Positions 31,498 to 42,795 of a stretch of 64,000 nucleotides of DNA are shown piece after piece. The notes below the pieces were generated by a model that saw only the letters and a list, made by a program, of their open reading frames with translations, made no database searches and had not been told where the DNA came from. The translations under genes and the position numbers were made by a program. The DNA is taken from the NCBI RefSeq assembly GCF_011386835.1, contig NC_088800.1:86306981-86370980 (forward strand). Reading direction: 5' to 3'. The number at the start of each line of letters is the position of its first letter. Position 1 is the first letter of the stretch. This DNA comes from Chrysemys picta bellii. Lineage: Eukaryota; Chordata; Testudines; Emydidae.

Positions 31498-32210
31498 AAG
31501 GCTACGATTTTGTCACGTAGGTCGCGGAAGTCACGGAATCCAAAGACCTCTATGACTTCAGCCCCGGTGGCTGGGAGCTGCAGAGTCCTGCCACCTCCTT
31601 CAGGGGCAGGGAGCTGTGAGGTACCCCTGCTCCCAGCCGCCATGGGCATTGGGGGTACCCCACAACTCCCAGCCTCTGCAGGGGACACGGGGATCCCTGC
31701 AGTTCCCCACCAGCCATGGTGGTAGGGAGACCCTGGCAGCTCCCCACTGCTGCTATGGGGTAGGGGGGAACTCTACAGCTCCCAAATAAGGGGACCCCCA
31801 CAGCTCCTCGCCAGCCGCAGCGGGGTAGGGGGACCCCAGCAGCTCCTCTCCACCACCATGTGGGCAGGAGGACCCCTGCAGTCCCCATCTGCCATGGGGT
31901 ACATGGGGACCCCTGCAGCTCTACACTGCCGTGGCGGCAGAAGGATTCCCACAGCTCCCCTCCGCTGCTGGGGAGGGGGCAGGGGGACCCTACAGCTCCC
32001 CTCTGCTGCTGGACGCAGGGGGACCCTGGTGCTCTGAGTCCCCATGGGGGGGGCAGAACTCCCAGCCACCCCACAGCTGCCCAGTCCCTTCCCATTTTAT
32101 CATGGATATTTTTAGTAAAAGTCAGGGACAGGTCAGGTGAATTTTTCTTTATTGCCCATGACCTGTCCCTGACTTTTACTAAAAATATCCATGACAAAAA
32201 TCTTAGCTTT
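31498..32210. mobile_element. foldback DNA element with GC-rich repetitive core
   Basis: The ends AAGGCTACGATTTTGTCACG and, inverted, the 32191-32210 segment (ATGACAAAAATCTTAGCTTT) form imperfect TIRs. The core 31560-32070 is a degenerate tandem array of units like GGGACCCCTGCAGCTCCCC. A long perfect hairpin lies at 32100-32194. The open frames on both strands come from the repeats and are not genes. Confidence 0.65.
32100..32194. repeat. perfect 36-bp inverted repeat (hairpin)
   Basis: The arms 32100-32135 and 32159-32194 are exact reverse complements, with a 23-base loop. It would fold strongly in RNA or single-stranded DNA. It lies at one end of the element at 31498-32210. Confidence 0.9.
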
Positions 32211-32543
32211 AATAGTAAGTGGCACCACAGCCTCTTCTAAGTGAACAGCTGTTGCAAGATCTGTGGTACCCGATATTGCATTGTATTCTAGGTTATTTCT
32301 CAAGCACTCCAGTTGTGCTGGGCTCTGTGCAGACAGACATACCGACACTGTCCCAGCCCAAAGGGCTGACAATCTGAGCAGCTAGATAAGACGTGAAATG
32401 ATCATTAAACTTCTGCCCACTATGTGCTTTTTTTCTGATTTATTCCTCTTCACTTTATTATTTTTCTTTTATACATCACCCAGAGGGGTGCTAGATGTCT
32501 TCTAGAACAGGGAGAAGACAGGGTCCCTTCCTCAAAGAACAAA

Positions 32544-32721
32544 GGTCTTGTCTACACTGGGATTCCAACCACGGGTGTAGCAGTACCAGTGCAAACCCCT
32601 AGTGTGAATACAGCACATGCTGGGGCAGTACGGTTTGCGTAGGGGTAAACTGCACTGATGTAGATTGTGTCTACACTAGTGCAGCGCTGCCAGCAGTTCA
32701 AATCCCAGGGTAGACGAGGCC
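32544..32721. mobile_element. short TIR element of the 'GTCTACAC' type
   Basis: The ends GGTCTTGTCTACACTGGGAT and the inverse ATCCCAGGGTAGACGAGGCC pair as TIRs. The 178-bp element is noncoding. It is related in style to the elements at 21166 and 57265. Confidence 0.65.
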
Positions 32722-33504
32722 TTACAGTCTAGGGCTCCAATTCCTCAACTCGATCCATGCCAGCAGATCCTTTGCTCCTGGCTGCACCCCACTGATTTAA
32801 GGCTCTGCCTGCACAGAGCCAGCTGTAGGACTGGGGCCTGGGTTTAGATGTAATGGAAGTGGGAAGAGGGCAACGCAGGAGGTCATGTACTTGGCTTTGT
32901 AACAGGGCAGCCAGTGATCTTTCCTGTCTTCTGACTAGTGAGAGGTTCACAGAATGTGCAGGTCTGCAGCTCCCCACTGAATAGGGGAGGACTCGCTTTC
33001 TGAAAATCTTGTGTGAATTCACACTCTAGTTTTTCTGGGTCCATGTAGGTAGCCCATTCAGCTTTGCTTCTTGTGAGCAGTCGAAACCCTGACTGCCCTA
33101 GCACGGAACAGGCTGTCCGCGCTGGTATTCATCACCAACACCCCTAGAATCTTCGATCTTGATGCAACAGTCAAACCTCTGGACTGGTGCGGTTGATTCG
33201 TTATCTAAGTCATCAAATCAGGAATTGGAAACTATGCCATGTGACTTAGGTAGCTAAGCAACACCTGCAGGTCGCAATCCGATTGTAGAATAGTGGCATG
33301 GAACAGCTTGTGAGCTCGTTGCATGGGGGAAGCAGTGCGACTCATGCTGTCGAACAAATGAGAATCCCAGAATTTGCTCTGAGAGAAGTCAGCCCCAGAC
33401 AGATGAATTGCTCCTCACAGGCTACTTGCTTAGTGGCTTCATGCCCAGGATTATGCACCTTCCATCCCAAACTGCTTGCAAATGAAGGCTCCCAACCCCC
33501 ATTA

Positions 33505-33830
33505 TGCCCATTTTTAGAGCTGAGGAAACTGTGCCTCACCCAGGACCACACAGGGAGTCTGGAGTAGGACCCAGGAGTCAGGGCCGGCTCCAGGGTTTTG
33601 GCCGCCCCAAGCAGCCAAAAAAAAAAGCCGCGATCGTGATCTGCGGCGGCAATTCAGCGGGAGGTCCTTCACTCCGAGCCGGAGTGAGGGACTGTCCACC
33701 GAATAGCTGGACGTGCTGCCCCTCTCCAGAGTGGCCACCCCAAGCACCTGCTTGACAAGCTGGTGCCTGGAGCCGGCCCTGCCAGGAGTCCTGCCTCTCA
33801 GCCCTGTGCGCTAGCTGCTAGACCATCTCC
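33505..33830 (+). repeat. MIR-type SINE split by a hAT element
   Basis: The left part has GCTGAGGAAACTGTGCCTCA followed by CCCAGGACCACACAGGG. The right part resumes after the insertion with CCTGCCTCTCAGCCCTGTGC and the CTAGACCA end. Together they form the usual MIR order. The interruption is 33579-33781. Confidence 0.7.
33579..33781. mobile_element. nonautonomous hAT element, copy 1, with exact 8-bp TSD
   Basis: The ends are CAGGGCCGGCTCCAGG and CCTGGAGCCGGCCCTG, perfect inverted repeats. They are flanked by CCAGGAGT at 33571-33578 and 33782-33789, the 8-bp duplication expected of hAT transposition. It has no transposase ORF. Confidence 0.92.
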
Positions 33831-34375
33831 ATGTGCCAGGGTGCTGAGTCCCTGTGTGCATCAGACGGGGGTGCTACCTTTCTCTCTCACGCCCCTCGAT
33901 GCGGCTATGTCCCTGGCAGGAAGAGGAGGGCAAGCTTTGGGAACGTCTTTGGAGAGGGGCTGGAGGAAGCCAGGGCCTTTTCTCTTCCTGTGACATCACC
34001 CGGGTCCATCTCTGGGCCTACCTCCTGCCCAGGCAGCGCATGGCTTGTGCTCTGTGTGACAGCCTGTTTGGAGTGAGCTTTGATAGCAGCAGGAACAGGT
34101 GCAGTTACACAGTGGCTAGGGAGTTAGAGCTGTTCTCTCTCTGACAGGATGGAGCCCGAGGGGAAATAAACATCAGGCCTCCAGACTGAGGCTTTGGCCC
34201 CTGGTCATGCTCTTTGTGCCCTCACCAGCCCGGACTGGGGAGCTGTGCCAGGGTTCTCTTGGTGCTGGCGTTTCGGTCTTGCTCCAACCAACCCCTTTTG
34301 TAGCGTGCAGTGCGGCGGAGTCCACATCGCTCTCCTGAGGAGAGCCGGGGGGTGGGCACTGGCTTTTTCATTTGG

Positions 34376-34745
34376 CTGAAAATTCTGAGATATTGAATTT
34401 TTTTTCTGTTCCAAAATGGAACAAAAACAAAACTCCCCACAAAACAAAAATAATAAGAAAAAATAGTTTCCAGTTAATCTAAATGTTTTGTCCTGAGGTT
34501 TAACTTTTTAAAAATGTTATCTTCAGTTATATAATGTAAAACTTCCAAAGATGGAAATGAAATGTTTTGAAATGGAAAATTAAAGGTTCATTTGGTGAAG
34601 GTCAAAGTGGAACATTTTGACCTGAGCTGAACGCTCCCTTGGGATTTTTTTTTTTTCCAGAAAGATATTGTGTCAAAAATGCCACATTTCTGTGAAACAT
34701 TTTGTTGAAACTGCATTTTCTGAGGGAAAAATATCGTCAAAATCT
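34376..34745. repeat. AT-rich decayed repeat with TTTTG/CAAAA motifs
   Basis: Repeated phrases such as TTCCAAAATGGAA, GAAATGTTTTGAAATGGAAA and ACATTTTGTTGAAA recur in both orientations. This resembles a known reptile foldback repeat style. Its ends are unclear. Confidence 0.45.
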
Positions 34746-36889
34746 CCTACCTCTACTCTTGAGTACTAGAGAGTGGGGCTTTTGCTACTTCCCCCCTCCC
34801 TCCCCCCATGCACGAAGCGGTTTTTCTACTCTGTGTGTGCTTTCTGTGGGGCTATGTAGAAGAGGCTTTGGGCACATGACTTCATGTTATTGTTAGCCCA
34901 GACTCTTCCCCCTCCTTCTGTCCTCACACTAAAACATCACCCGAGCTTTGATCCGGGCTAGCTGGCACAGCTCGGGTATAAACTGGAGCCAGGTGCTGCA
35001 GGTGGTAACCTGCCCATTTGGCAGTGTGGAGGCAGGGTAAACCACGGAAGTGTTGGTAGTCCTCCCGTGCCTTCCTACAATCCCCTGTGTGCCCAGCAGG
35101 GCAGCCAGGTTCTCCCACAATTAACCGGGGAGAATCCGAGAGCAGCTCGGCTTTCGGTGGTGCTAAGAGCCAGGGGATGTGGCCCCGGAAGCCCTAGCGA
35201 CGCACACGGGGGAGTGCAGCATCGAGCTCTGCAGTGTCTCTGCTCACCACTGGTGCTCAGCGCCGGTTTCTCTGCAGTGAAGACCTGCCCTGGGGCCCAG
35301 CCGAGCCCCGGTGCGAATGAGTGAAGCGCTGCTGAAGCCGGGGCAGTCGGGCCTACTGATGCCAGGGCTGAATTTTGCTTTGAAACCTGGACTTTCTGCT
35401 ATGGGTGAATTCATTTTACTGGGGAACAGTCAGAGTTCCAGCGCCCTGTGAAACAAGTCAGCGGTGCTGAGAGCCTCGGCCTGCCAGAGCCCCCCCGTCT
35501 GCCCTGGCTGCTGGGTAACTGCGTCTGTAGGCCGCTGACCGCAGCACTGACGCGGGGTTCAGGGTGCAGTTGGTGTCTTACCCAGTGTGCTGCATCTCGG
35601 AAGCTTGGCACGTGGGGAGCTGCTTGTGACAGCGGTTAGAGACACAGAGATCTTCTAGGTCTAGTCAGCAGGCAAGGAGGGGACAGCAATGGTAGCTCAC
35701 GGTTGTAGCAGACAGCCCCTCTGAACCAGACTAGTTAAAAGTGAATCAGGGCCTTGTGCTTCTGAGACCCCACCCCGGGCTGCGAGGAACGAGGACGCAG
35801 GGCGAGGCGAGCAGAGAGGGCACCTCTGCGGGGATCCGGATGGAGGCTTCCTAAGGAAATGCAGAGCTGCCGCTCCCAGGGGGTTCGCGCTGGCAGAGCC
35901 TGCTCACCCGATAAATCCCTACTGGAGCCAGAGGTAACACAGCAGCTCAGCTGGACCATGGCTCTCGACCAGGACCCCTCCTCCTGGCTCTGGGGCACTG
36001 GCATTCTGTGTAGGGGTGAGCTCGGGGCTGCCCCGTGCACTCAGACACAAGGACCGTCCCTGCCCCAGAGAGCTGGCCGTGTAGGGGGCAGTGTCCTGGG
36101 GCTGCCTTGGGGGGGAGCCTGTTGGGCGTGCTGGTTTAATTGATGGCAGGTGAAGCGTGGTGAGGTTACCCTTTGGCCTAAGCGTTTTCATTCTAAAGGC
36201 CTGGAGTCGGCTGCTCAGAATTTTCTCCGCCTCTCACATTTTGGGCTGAAATGTCCCAGATCTGGTCTGCCTGGCTGAGTTATTTCCGAATGAGCCATTT
36301 TTGAATGCAAAGGCGGAGAATAAAATATCCCAAATGCTCAGCCCAACTAGACCCTCTTTTCCTCTCTGGAGAGCCACTGCTACCTCCTTTATCGCCCAGG
36401 TGAGGGAACCCACTGAGCCCTATCTCAGCAGGCTCAACACCTGCTAACAGGCTGGGTGTGTCGCAATCGCTGCCGGCTTGCTTTGGTAATATACTGTGGG
36501 CGCTGCCCTCAGGCAGGTGAGACGCCTTTCCACCGCTCGGGGTTGGTTACATAAGAATTATTTTCAAGGCTGTGGCTGTGGGGTGTTTGCATTGGGGAAG
36601 GCAGCAACCTGCATCTCCTCTCTGTTACTATTACTTGTCATGGCCCTACCTGCCTGATGGAAGAGCTGGAGTGTGTATTGGGGGGGGGGGGAACCGCTGG
36701 GTTGCCAGTGGCATGGCATAGACCAGGGTTCTGGGTGTCTGGCAGGGGGTGCCGTGGGTACATGGGGCTCTGCATCTGTTGGGGGGCTCTGCACGCCTGC
36801 TGTGGGGTGTCATGCCTGGGGAGGAGGAGTCTGTGTGACCCTGGGGAGGAGGAGCAACGGGCATGCCAGGGAAGCAGCAGGTGTGTGGG
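34746..36889. other. intergenic, no gene seen
   Basis: GC-rich sequence. Many short overlapping open frames on both strands show no domain, no consistent codon pattern and no paired splice sites. No RNA gene was seen. Confidence 0.5.
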
Positions 36890-37161
36890 CAGGGCCGGCT
36901 CCAGGCACCAGCGCAGGAAACAGGTGCTTGGGGGCGGCCAATGCAGAGGGGCGGCACGTCCGGGTCTTCGGCGGTAATGTGGCGGTGGGTCCCTCAGTCC
37001 CCCTCAGAGGGAAGGACCTGCTGCCGAATGGCCACCGAAGAATGAAGCGGCGCGGTAGAGCTGCCGTCGAAGTGCCACCGATCATGGCTTTATCTTTTTC
37101 TTTCTTTTTTTTTTTTCCCCCTTTTCCTCTTGGGGTGGCAAAAAAGCTGGAGCCGGACCTG
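36890..37161. mobile_element. nonautonomous hAT element, copy 2
   Basis: The ends CAGGGCCGGCTCCAGGCACC and CTGGAGCCGGACCTG match copy 1. The flanking 8-mers are TGTGTGGG (36882-36889) and CGTGTGGG (37162-37169), with one mismatch. It carries a pyrimidine tract at 37090-37130. The long open frame across it (36673-37581) is not considered a gene. Confidence 0.88.
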
Positions 37162-37164
37162 CGT

Positions 37165-37310
37165 GTGGGGCAGTGCTGGGGGGGGCGCGCCGGGGTAGCG
37201 CTGGCATTGCAGCTAGCACACGGGCAGGCCCTGCGCTTGTGGGGCAGTGCTGGGGGGCGCGCCAGGGTAGCGCTGGCATTGCAGCTAGCACACGGGCAGG
37301 CCCTGCGCTT
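37165..37310. repeat. two-copy tandem duplication, unit about 73 bp
   Basis: Units 37165-37238 and 37239-37310 are nearly identical (GTGGGGCAGTGCTGGGG ... GGCCCTGCGCTT). They differ by two bases in the G-run and one substitution. A third unit starts at 37311 but diverges after GTGGGGCAG. It directly adjoins the hAT copy. Confidence 0.9.
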
Positions 37311-39059
37311 GTGGGGCAGGGCTACGCCTCTCTCCTCGTTCTGTGCCCAGCAGCGAGCTCAGTGGCACAAAGCCCCCGAGGCTGGGGGCGAGTGGCCAGC
37401 ACTGCCCAGACACTGCCCCATCAGCGGGCTCTGGAAGGGGCCTCCAAGCCTTCACTGCCCCGTTGGGGGCACGTTTCCCCTGTACATGCAGCCAGGCTCG
37501 GAGCCTGCAGGGCCCCACACTGCAGCAAGGCGCTGCTGGCTGTTGCTGTCAGCCCTGCGCTCTGCATCCCCAGGCAATTAGAACCCAGGCCCGAGAGTGG
37601 AGTTTACTCTGCTCCCTCCCCGGCCTGTCCCAGAGCTGGGCGCTCTTCTTGTGGTGCTGCTTTCGGGTCTCTCTGGCTCTTGCGTGGCCCACAAAGGTCT
37701 CCGAGCCAGCGCCTGGGCCCTGGCTGCAATGCCTGGGGTTTGCATTTGCTCCCTGGAACTGGCACGGGCCAGTCAGAAGCAACAGCAGCTCCTCCCCTCT
37801 GTTCCTGGGGCCTGATGCATGGCTGGCAGCCTCACCCAGCCCCAGCAAGAGCCCCCTGTCCCCAGCCTCTGGGCAAGTGAACCTGTGGGACGGGGGGCTC
37901 CGGGCTGGCCCGTTAGAGCTGGGGTCTGGAGCTGGCGTCCCAGCGGCTTTATTACAGAAATGACATAGTGACGCGTTAAACGTTGTGTAATCATTTGTTT
38001 GTACGTCAGTGGCCCCGAGTGACCCCAGCCGATATCGGGGCCCCTTGGGCAGGTCGCTGCCCGGTGGAAGAGTCTGAGCGCACAGTCCAACCAGGCAGGT
38101 CAGCCGCCGTGTGGGTAGGGGGAGGAGAGCGGCGGGGCAGGGCCGGAACTTGCCCAAGGTCACCCGGCTAATCCGTGGCAGCGCTGGGAAATAACCCAGG
38201 TCCCCTGAGTCCCAGCCCAGTGCGCTCTGGCTGCTGGTTTTGTGATGGGTCAAATGTACCCATCAGAGCGTCTCTAAGTAGGTATAAAACCATGTTAACT
38301 CCCCCCCTCCCCCCCCCCCCGTATCTCCTTCGCTGCTCCTCACCCATGGGGTAAAGCCCGTGGAGAAACTTGACTGACGATGCTTTATTCCTCCTGGCTC
38401 AGAATAACAACACTGAGCACTGATACAGCCCAGAGCCATAGCAACCCTCTGCCCCTCGCCACCCCCTCCAAGAGAGGCAACGATCGCCCCTGTTTCCAGA
38501 CAGGGAAACTGAGGCACCGAAGAGGTCAGTGACTTGCCGATGGTCAGTAACAGAGGGGAGGGAAGGGAAGGGGTACAGTACAGACCAATAACGCTTTGCT
38601 ATAATAAAACCACCTGGTTCACTGCGGAGCGTCTGGACGGGCTGCAGACATCTGCTGTCCTTTGTCTGATCAGCTAGCACTGCTCTCCAGCCAACCCCCT
38701 CCCCGAGCCACGGGAAAACAACTCAGCTCCTCTCAGGTAGCACGTGTTCCTTCAACCAGGGCATTGGCAAAATCAGAACAGCGTATGGCAAAGACTTCAC
38801 CGTGGCCAAACAGCCAGTCTGCTGGATGCCAGCGAGGTGGAGAAGCCCCTGAACTGTCGGACAGCAAGCTGGGGTGTGCAGCAACTGGCTGCCACAGAAT
38901 CTGAGCAATTAAGTTCCCTTCCCCCAGCTGAGGTGTCTCGTCTCCCCCCCCCCCCCCCCCCCGGCAGTGCCCTCTCCCATGTTGGTCCTTTGCACCGTCA
39001 CATAAACGAGACCAAGTAATCACAGACTCAAAGCTTTCTATGTTGGCTTTCCCAGAGAA
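37311..39059. other. intergenic with MIR fragments and a poly-C tract
   Basis: MIR-like pieces occur at about 38135-38235 (TTGCCCAAGGTCACCCGGCT) and 38485-38555 (CAGGGAAACTGAGGCACCGA). A run of 19 C lies at 38944-38962. The open frames appear to be chance in GC-rich DNA. Confidence 0.55.
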
Positions 39060-39215
39060 CTGGGACCAGATCCTCCGCTGATGGAAACTGATGTATTGAA
39101 GACAATGGGAGTTTTGCCATTGACTTCAATGAGGCTGAAGTTTCACCCTTTGTATTTATCAATGATTTAAGGGGAGTGATGCTGATTTACATCAGCTGAG
39201 GAGCTGGCCCTTAAT
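39060..39215. repeat. old palindromic amniote repeat remnant
   Basis: GGGACCAGATCCTCCGCTGA on the left and CAGCTGAGGAGCTGGCCCTT on the right are imperfect inverses, with ATTGACTTCAATGAGGC near the middle. This style of remnant recurs in the window (24866, 26105, 50093, 53480). The family is not named. Confidence 0.45.
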
Positions 39216-42191
39216 TTCCACTCTCCTGCTTGCAGTGTAATCGGGGGTGATTAGAGTGACGCCAGCACCTCACAACTAGCGTGGGAATATTGCCTGGAAG
39301 TGAATTTCAAACTCCATATTCAAGTGTGTGCAGCTGAACCTGATTTGCACTCCTCCAGCCAGGCCCCAGAAGAAATGTTCTGTGACCTCGCTACATGCCA
39401 TCAAACCTAACCGATGCTGATCGCATCTCCGCTCTCGGAGATAAAGGGTTCTCTGTGAAACGCCTCGCAAATGGCCTCCAAGAACAAAGTGACTCAGGAA
39501 TAACTTTAAATAACCATTAAATCCACGAAACTCACCAGGAGTTTGCCCGCAGGAAAAAAGGCAACGTTTGTCAAATGATTTTCTATAAACTATTTGTTCA
39601 GCTTTTCTTATAACCAGTGATTACAGTGGGTGAGGAAACGCTTCCTTTTTATGCAGAACTATGCTCCATCTGGCTGTAAAGAAAAGGAATTATTCAGCCT
39701 ACTTGAGTTCTGTATTTATCTGGCTGTGCAGGATTTGTCCCTATAAAATGCATCAAATCGTGTCTTAGGTCGCTACGTTTTTGTAAATTCTAGTTTTGAA
39801 GATGATTAATGTAATGTTTTGTTACAATTTACGTTTCAGTTGCGATATAGGCCAGTATTTTAAGGTGTCCCTGTGGCTCGGGTAAAATGCTGCAGGGCTA
39901 GTGTTTTTAAAGTTTTCTATTACATTTTCCGCAACTAAATTGATATTTTTGCTTAGATTACCATGAAAAACCATCAAGCAAATAAACAAAACAAAACCCC
40001 CGCCAAACCCACAGCCCCACTCCTACGCTCGTCTCCCAGGGACGAGATTTACCTTCTATGTAGCTAATATGGGTTCGTCTGGAATTTCAGGAGGGATGCA
40101 CTTTGTGCTGCTGATTACCAATCTCACATTTTTATTGTGTCTGTTATTGTCCAAACCAAACCCCCCAGTGAGTGTGGCTCTAATTATGTGTAAATATCAT
40201 CTGAGAGGAAAGTATTTTCTGAAGATAACACCCCTTTCTTATCTCCCTGTTTACAGCGTGTTGTATCTCCTGTTTGGGCTGGGTAGTTGCAATCCATACA
40301 ATATGCTCTTACAGCTGAAATGTGTATTTATCTGTGTCTGTCCTTTCTATCTGAAAAACATATTACACATGTGAGGGCAGAATAAAAAATAAAGCAGTTG
40401 TGTTTCCTGAAATGCATTTAACGTTTTAAATAGATGCAGATGCATTTCACCTTCAGCAGATGCTAAACAGGAAAAGGAATGTTAGCAGAATCCAGGGACT
40501 TGTTGTTATCTGTCACTTTTAAGTTTTTAACACAGTTTGATTTGAATACATTAATTACACTGTTATTTAAACCGTCTGGGAGATTTCTGCTTTAAACATT
40601 CAAAGATCTGTGCTTGTTGCTGAACTAAAGCTGTTCATCATGATTTTTCCTCTCTGTCTATCTGCAATATGCACATATATCCTATCTATACAGATCTAAA
40701 TAAAAAGTCTAGGGGGGTTGTGTGTCGAGATGTTACCCTGGTATTTCCTTAAAGAAAGTATTTATGGGAGTTTGCTTGGATATAATTTCTTTCATTTAGC
40801 TTCCCAGGTGTGTAATCTCAAAGTCAATTTCAATTAAAATTGAAATATTGCACTAATCCTATCCTTAGTTTAATCCCCCTCCATGTAGACTATGCTAGAG
40901 ATTGATAAATCATAAAGTTAACCACTTCAAAAGCTAACACAGTTATTTTTTCACTTTAAAAAGTCATTTGTCTATTTTCACGCACGTTCATAAAATAACA
41001 GGCTTAGTTTGTACAAAATTAAGTGATTTTTGGCTAAATGTTTGACCAAAAAACCTAGTATTACTAGAGCATCTACATTGCATTCAGTTCTCTGTACACC
41101 AGACAGCTTCCTTCCTAGAAGGTTTAATCATATTGATTATAATTTCTTCTGCCTAAAACCCAAACACACCCCAAACATTTTGCCTTTGAATTAAATCTCG
41201 GCAGCTTCTGTTCACCGGCCTAGGTTTAGAAATACAAACTTTAAAACCCGAATTTCTAAAGATTTGTAATCCTGTCATTTCAACTGCAAAATTCTCGCTC
41301 CGTGTTCTCGGCCATTCTGAATAATATTAGTTATTTCTGTTTGGCTGCACCTACAAAATACCTTTCCAGTTCTCTGCTGGCTGTGGCGACTCCGGCTTCA
41401 TTCCGATTTTGTTTGTATTTATTTCAAATAGTTTTTCCTTAAGTGCTGCTCAATGGAAATTTTTTTTTTTTGGATCATTGCAATATTTTTTTAGTAAGAA
41501 AAATTTTGTCATGTTTTTAATCCAACGCTACTTTTTTTTTTTTTAACTCAGCCACTGCGCGCCGACATTTTAAATCTGCCTCAACTGTTTGCTTCCTTCC
41601 GCCGTGATAAGTTTCTCCTTCCTTGAGTCTGTGGTGTGTACTGGGATGCGAAAGGCTCTAGATGTCAGATGCCTCCCTTCATTCTTCAGGCTGCAAGCTT
41701 CCAGGTAAAGCACGTTCCACCGATTTGGGGCTTGATTTTTGTGTGTGTGTTTGTGCAGCTTCTTTGAAGCAATTTTTTTTCCTGGCATGTGTATCAATTG
41801 TTCGGCGCGTTCGCATGAAATGTGTGAATTGGCACCGTCTGAGCCGAGCTGGGTGCGTGTGGGGGAATAAAGATGCCAGCGTGCCAAGAGTACAGATGCT
41901 GCATGAACTGTGCAGCCCTTGTAGACAGTCCCAGCTCTGCAGTGGGTAGAGAAGTGGCAGCCTTCCAAAGCCATCACAGCTTTTATTCATCGTCTGTACA
42001 ACAACTACATAACGTCTCGCTGGGCAGCGCCAGGCACGGATGGACGAGGGGAGAGTTTTGAAGGAGTGGGAAAGCACAACTTGGAAAATGGGGTTCTCAG
42101 CAATATTTGGGTTGGTTTGTTTGTTTTTTAGGGGGGGAAATGTTGAGTAGAATCTGCCCTGGCTTGGTGCAAATTTCCGCTGTGAGTCTGC

Positions 42192-42199
42192 TGACGTCA
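42192..42199. promoter_or_regulatory. palindromic CRE site (TGACGTCA)
   Basis: A full consensus cAMP-response element in CTGACGTCACTG, about 35 bases before a TATATTTTG stretch (42220-42231). It may be a promoter or enhancer element. A single 8-mer can occur by chance. Confidence 0.3.
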
Positions 42200-42762
42200 C
42201 TGCCAGTCACAATGGGTTGAATATATTTTGCAGTGTGTAGTTGCAGAGCATTTACTGCGGAGTCTGTGACCTGGTTTTCTTCCCTCCTGCAGCAAGGAGT
42301 TCTCTCATAAATTCTAAGTCATAATCCAGCACAGCTCCCAGGGCCAGGGCTGCTGTGACAGACCCAGTTTGTCCTCAGTTTCATATTCCCTTTTTCTTCC
42401 TCCAAAATTCCTCTCTTCGTCTTTGAATGGAAATGCCTCTGTGAAGTCGATCAATGCCTGCTCATTTGAGAGGTAAACGAGAGTTGAATAATTAGTAATG
42501 ATGCATTCGGTGGCAAAATTTCTCTGCTTGAATTTATATCAACTCCACTCTTGCATATTGCATCTGGGCCAGGCTTTGAGAGTGAGCCGTGGTGCTGAGA
42601 TGCGGCACAAAGGGACAGTGAGACAGAAAGCAGGAGCTCCAGACAACACTTGGGCATCTTTTCTGGCACGGGTTCTTTCCCTTTCGATAACCTCCCTTAT
42701 TTGGGGGGAAGGGGGGCTGGAGCAGGATTAGTCATTTGCAGGCAGTTTGTTTTTCCATCAAC

Positions 42763-42764
<2 letters not shown>

Positions 42765-42793
<29 letters not shown>
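42765..42793. repeat. (TG)n microsatellite
   Basis: An uninterrupted TG tract of about 14 units. Confidence 0.95.

Positions 42794-42795
<2 letters not shown>

Noticed and set aside
31550..32197. 215-codon antisense open frame
   Set aside because: It is made entirely of the tandem GC-rich units of the foldback element.
36673..37581. 302-codon open frame on the plus strand
   Set aside because: It runs through a hAT element and a tandem duplication, so its sequence comes from repeats, not from a gene.
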